NCBI GenBank assembly: GCA_946479185.1
Contig: CAMLFF010000104.1
Span: 1 to 9,524, forward strand
Source of the DNA: an uncultured Sphingobium sp.
GTDB taxonomy: Bacteria > Pseudomonadota > Alphaproteobacteria > Sphingomonadales > Sphingomonadaceae
Direction of reading: 5' to 3'
Length of the DNA stretch: 9,524 bases
This document shows, one piece after another, positions 7,156 to 9,524 of this stretch. The stretch's first letter is position 1. Every line of letters starts with the position of its first letter. The position numbers were made by a program, and so were the translations under genes. Under the pieces are notes generated by a model. The model saw only the letters and a list, made by a program, of their open reading frames with translations, did not search any database and was not told where the DNA came from.

Positions 7156-7577
7156 CGCTCTGTGCTGGCTTTGGGCGGGGCGCTGGCAGGCGACTGCTGC
7201 ACCGACTTGCCCTTGGCCGGGCGATCATGCCCGCCCCCACCCGTGACGCCTGCATCACGCTTGGCGCTCAGCTTGCGCAGCGCCTTGCTAAGCTCGATGT
7301 GCAAAGTCGCATAATCGCGCTCCACACCGCCAGCGCGGCCAATCAGCACATGGTCTGCACCGACAATGCCATCACTCGGCAAAAGATCGCGCGCCAAAGC
7401 ACGAAAGCGCCGCTTCATCCGGTTACGGATGACGGCGCCGCCGATCTTCTTGGTCACGGTAATACCGATTCGCGCCGTGGGATCGCCATCCTTGCGATCA
7501 TGCACCAGCAGAACAAAGCCGGGCATCGGTGCGCGCAGGCCGCTATTGGCAGCCAGAAACTCGGCGCGGCGGGTCAT
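7152..7577 (-). CDS. rnpA: Ribonuclease P protein component
   Basis: Basic protein subunit that, with the RNase P RNA, removes 5' leaders from pre-tRNAs. From the ATG at 7577 it is 141 residues. The RNR signature is [22 protein letters not shown], with R51, N52 and R53 and basic residues to R59; the fold is complete by about residue 104. The last 37 residues are a Gly/Pro/Ser/Lys-rich tail beyond the family's usual length of about 110-125. The start is the least certain part: ATG gives [13 protein letters not shown], an in-frame GTG at 7586 is possible, and the frame is open back through rpmH to an ATG at 7748. The gene begins about 30 bases after the rpmH stop, and its stop overlaps the yidD start. 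Confidence 0.92.
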   Translation of the reverse strand: MTRRAEFLAANSGLRAPMPGFVLLVHDRKDGDPTARIGITVTKKIGGAVIRNRMKRRFRALARDLLPSDGIVGADHVLIGRAGGVERDYATLHIELSKALRKLSAKRDAGVTGGGGHDRPAKGKSVQQSPASAPPKASTER

Positions 7578-7606
7578 ACGGCCCACAACGCGCCGAGGCG
7601 CTGAAA

Positions 7607-7741
7607 TCAGGCCGTCAGCTTCTTGCGGCCGCGGGCGCGACGTGCGTTCAGCAGCTTGCGGCCGCCCACTGTCGCCATCCGTGCGCGAAAGCCGTGCCGG
7701 CGCTTGCGAACCAGGTTGCTCGGCTGAAAGGTGCGCTTCAT
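7607..7741 (-). CDS. rpmH: 50S ribosomal protein L34
   Basis: A 44-residue, strongly basic ribosomal protein of the large subunit. The translation begins [20 protein letters not shown], continues through [15 protein letters not shown] and ends GRKKLTA, matching L34 from end to end. It is preceded by GAGGA with a seven-base spacer. First gene of the minus-strand cluster rpmH-rnpA-yidD-yidC-engB and the arrangement seen in most bacteria. Confidence 0.97.
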   Translation of the reverse strand: MKRTFQPSNLVRKRRHGFRARMATVGGRKLLNARRARGRKKLTA

Positions 7742-7748
7742 CGTTCAT

Positions 7749-7753
7749 TCCTC
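7749..7753 (-). promoter_or_regulatory. Shine-Dalgarno of rpmH (GAGGA)
   Basis: On the minus strand GAGGA sits seven bases before the rpmH ATG. It directly abuts an earlier ATG (7746-7748) in the rnpA frame, with zero spacing, so it favours L34 initiation over that upstream ATG. Confidence 0.7.
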
Positions 7754-7834
7754 AAGATCGAATCGGTTTAAAATCGACAGATAAGGGCCGCCTCACACCA
7801 TTTAACTGGGAGCGACCGCCTGTCCGAAGGCGCG

Positions 7835-7863
7835 CCGATAGGCAAAGCGGCTGCTTTTGTCAA
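7835..7863 (-). promoter_or_regulatory. Candidate sigma-70-type promoter for the rpmH operon
   Basis: On the minus strand a perfect -35 hexamer TTGACA (7858-7863) is followed after exactly 17 bases by TATCGG (7835-7840), a partial match to TATAAT as is common in alphaproteobacteria. It would start transcription near 7828 and give an 80-90 base leader before rpmH. A small inverted repeat (CGCCT 7817-7821, AGGCG 7828-7832) lies at the predicted start. On the other strand TATAAC at 7908-7913 could be a -10 for ruvA, but I see no matching -35. Confidence 0.55.
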
Positions 7864-7989
7864 TCTGCGTGGGCAGATGCGGCGCGGATTTGGGTCGTGC
7901 GTCACCTTATAACCGAGCCTCGCTCCACGGCCAACACTGCCTGCTCATAAACGGTGGAAACGAAGCGGGAACATCGCTAGACCGCTCGC

Positions 7990-8604
7990 ATGATCGCGCA
8001 TTTGAAGGGATTGCTCGCCTCAACCGGGCTGGATAGCGCCGTCGTCGACGTTGGCGGCGTGGGCTATCTCGTGGGCATGTCCACCCGCAGCCTCTCCGCG
8101 CTCGGGCGCGTGGGTGAGGCCGTGACCGTGCATACCGAGATGCTGGTGGGCGAGGAATTCATCCGCCTCGTGGGCTTTGCGAGCGAGACGGAGCGGGACT
8201 GGTTCCGGCTGCTCACGGGTGTGCAGGGCGTCGGCGCAAGGGTCGCCCTGGCGATTCTCTCTGCGCTCGATCCCACCGAGCTTCACCGCGCCATCGCCGC
8301 GCAAGACAAGGCAATGGTCGCGCGCGCAAACGGCGTTGGCCCCAAGCTTGCCGAGCGGATTGTGCGCGAACTCAAGGACAAGATCGGCCTCATCGCGACC
8401 GGCGGCCTGACGATTGGCGGCGGGGCGGCGGGAATCGCCTCCATCGCCAGCGGGCCACAGGCGGATGCTCTCTCCGCGCTCGCATCACTCGGCTTCAAGC
8501 CCGGCGAGGCCTCAATGGCCGTGAGCGCCGCCGTGGACGAGCTGGGCGACAATGCCACACTCGATGCGCTGGTGCGGCTCGCGCTGCGTAAGGCGGCGAA
8601 GTGA
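7990..8604 (+). CDS. ruvA: Holliday junction branch migration protein RuvA
   Basis: Tetrameric protein that binds Holliday junctions and loads the RuvB motor for branch migration during recombinational repair. 204 residues, normal length. Domain I is an OB fold, [28 protein letters not shown], with the acidic-pin position E55 and E56 (GEEF). Domain II has two helix-hairpin-helix motifs, [10 protein letters not shown] at about 75-84 and [12 protein letters not shown] at about 113-124. Domain III (about 157-201, [21 protein letters not shown]) contacts RuvB. A Gly/Ala-rich linker (137-155) connects II and III. The ATG at 7990 gives the standard N-terminus; no strong Shine-Dalgarno is visible. 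ruvC is not immediately upstream: the neighbour is the divergent rpmH gene. The stop overlaps the next start as GTGA. Confidence 0.96.
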   Translation: MIAHLKGLLASTGLDSAVVDVGGVGYLVGMSTRSLSALGRVGEAVTVHTEMLVGEEFIRLVGFASETERDWFRLLTGVQGVGARVALAILSALDPTELHRAIAAQDKAMVARANGVGPKLAERIVRELKDKIGLIATGGLTIGGGAAGIASIASGPQADALSALASLGFKPGEASMAVSAAVDELGDNATLDALVRLALRKAAK

Positions 8605-9095
8605 GCGAGGAAATGGACATCGCTGTTCTTAAAGCGTGCGCCCGTATTGAAGCCGACTCTTTGACCGATGGGGTAAAGCTTGTCCTTGAGCAGCACAGTT
8701 CGGCATTTAAATGGCTAAATGCGTCTCTATTAGCGGTGAATGGTGGCGGTGCTATCGCAGTGTTAGCTGCGGCCAATCTCTCGAACAGTACAAAGTTGTA
8801 TGCATGCACTGGTTTTTTCTTCGGGATATTATTTGCTCTCCTGAGTGCCAGGCTTAGCCAATCAACAGCGATCAGAGCTGTTCTCCCGTTTAAAAATCAA
8901 ATTTTCTACTGGACCCGCGTTTCGATTACTGGGGAGCAGTATACTGATCGGGAAGCCGAACTGCGCCAAGAAGCCGTCAAAGCGCAGCGTTGGGCCTTTA
9001 TAGGGCAAGCCTGTGGTTGGCTTTCAGCAACGGCATTTATGACAGGCGCGATTTCGATCGCCCTCGGTTTGAGTTACTCGGGGATGGGCGTTTAG
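8601..9095 (+). CDS. Small multi-pass membrane protein of unknown function between ruvA and ruvB
   Basis: A 164-residue protein I do not recognise. An N-terminal charged helix (residues 1-37) is followed by a hydrophobic segment at about 39-59 ([20 protein letters not shown]), a second at about 65-84 ([20 protein letters not shown]), a polar charged stretch at about 86-129 (including [20 protein letters not shown]), and a third hydrophobic segment at about 131-158. So an inner-membrane protein with three, perhaps four, passes is likely; there is no signal peptide and no catalytic motif. GTG at 8601 has AAGG seven bases upstream and overlaps the ruvA stop; an ATG at 8613 is an alternative. GC is about 50% by hand count, far below ruvA. 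Base composition, position and lack of any family link to RuvAB suggest an acquired gene riding on ruvAB expression. Confidence 0.8.
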   Translation: MSEEMDIAVLKACARIEADSLTDGVKLVLEQHSSAFKWLNASLLAVNGGGAIAVLAAANLSNSTKLYACTGFFFGILFALLSARLSQSTAIRAVLPFKNQIFYWTRVSITGEQYTDREAELRQEAVKAQRWAFIGQACGWLSATAFMTGAISIALGLSYSGMGV

Positions 9096-9137
9096 GATGT
9101 CGCGAGCATTAGCAGGCCTAGGTGTACGGTGGTGCCG

Positions 9138-9524
9138 GTGACCGCCTCCCCCATCCTCTCCCCCCTGCGCGCGCCGGATGACATGGACGCGGCGCTGCGC
9201 CCCAAGGCGCTCGATGAATTCATCGGGCAGAAGGCCGCGCGGGAAAATCTGCGCATCTTCATCGCTGCGGCCAAGGCGCGGGGCGAAGCGCTCGATCATG
9301 TGCTGTTCTTTGGCCCGCCCGGCCTTGGCAAGACGACGCTGGCTCAGATTGTCGCGCGGGAGATGGGCGTGGGGTTCCGCTCCACCTCCGGGCCGGTCAT
9401 TGCCAAGGCAGGTGATCTGGCGGCGCTGCTCACCAATCTGGATGAGGGCGATGTGCTCTTCATCGACGAAATCCACCGGCTCAATCCGGCGATCGAGGAA
9501 ATCCTCTATCCGGCGATGGAAGAT
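9138..9524 (+). CDS. ruvB: Holliday junction branch migration helicase RuvB, 5' part (continues past window end)
   Basis: AAA+ hexameric DNA motor that pumps DNA through the RuvA-bound junction. The first 129 residues are in the window. [13 protein letters not shown] (19-31) is the family N-terminus, Walker A is GPPGLGKTT at 59-67, and Walker B is LFIDEIHR at 107-114, followed by [15 protein letters not shown]. Three in-frame GTG codons can start it (9129, 9132, 9138); there is no ATG nearby. I chose 9138, with GGTGG five bases before it, because GTG ACC there recreates the GTGA motif seen at the ruvA stop, and because the first conserved residues follow closely. The truncation is only the window edge. 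Confidence 0.95.
   Translation, partial: MTASPILSPLRAPDDMDAALRPKALDEFIGQKAARENLRIFIAAAKARGEALDHVLFFGPPGLGKTTLAQIVAREMGVGFRSTSGPVIAKAGDLAALLTNLDEGDVLFIDEIHRLNPAIEEILYPAMED

Noticed and set aside
7742..7989. Possible replication origin next to rpmH
   Set aside because: No TTATCCACA-type DnaA boxes and no AT-rich unwinding stretch are visible, and dnaA is not in the window.
8601..9137. The inserted segment as an IS element or integron cassette
   Set aside because: There is no transposase, no terminal inverted repeats and no attC-like structure; only the four-base GTGA at each edge is seen, which start/stop overlap already explains.
9024..9476. Minus-strand open frame opposite ruvB
   Set aside because: It covers the Walker A and B coding sequence of ruvB in antisense and crosses the low-GC junction; a shadow frame.

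Overview
The window reads as a chromosomal core region of an alphaproteobacterium, most likely a member of the Sphingomonadales. This rests on the protein sequences (RnpA, EngB and YidC of sphingomonad type), the gene order rpmH-rnpA-yidD-yidC-engB, the high GC and the frequent GTG starts. I cannot place it to genus. Coding density is high, and there is no rRNA, tRNA, CRISPR array, IS element or integrase that I can see. No stretch over 300 bases lacks a gene. The longest gene-free interval is about 248 bases, at 7742-7989.

Layout. (1) 2-1382, plus strand: the 3' part of mltA (lytic murein transglycosylase), followed after one base by an Smr-domain protein. (2) 1493-2644, minus strand: dapE of the diaminopimelate/lysine branch. 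(3) 2750-3214, plus strand: a small single-domain cupin with a strong Shine-Dalgarno sequence and a 20-bp dyad just upstream. (4) 3277-7741, minus strand: one tightly packed cluster transcribed right to left, rpmH, rnpA, yidD, yidC, engB, a dimeric alpha/beta-barrel-type protein (probably DUF3291-like) and a glutathione S-transferase family protein. (5) 7990-9524, plus strand and divergent from rpmH: ruvA, an unrecognised membrane protein gene, and the 5' part of ruvB.

How the genes fit together. The rpmH-to-engB block joins ribosome assembly (L34, the GTPase EngB), tRNA 5' processing (RnpA) and inner-membrane protein insertion (YidD, YidC). A candidate promoter (TTGACA, 17 bp, TATCGG) lies upstream of rpmH. 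RuvA and RuvB form the Holliday-junction branch-migration motor. MltA and DapE both touch peptidoglycan, by remodelling it and by supplying meso-diaminopimelate, but they are not in one operon.

The clearest departure from ordinary core sequence is the gene at 8601-9095. It is wedged between ruvA and ruvB, has about 50% GC (hand count) against roughly 68-70% in sampled ruvA lines, encodes a small multi-pass membrane protein, and has a GTGA motif at each side. The best reading is a cargo gene acquired into the ruvA-ruvB junction with translation coupling kept. Other points worth a look are the rnpA reading frame staying open across all of rpmH, two related palindromes each placed between convergent genes, and the operator-like dyad before the cupin gene.
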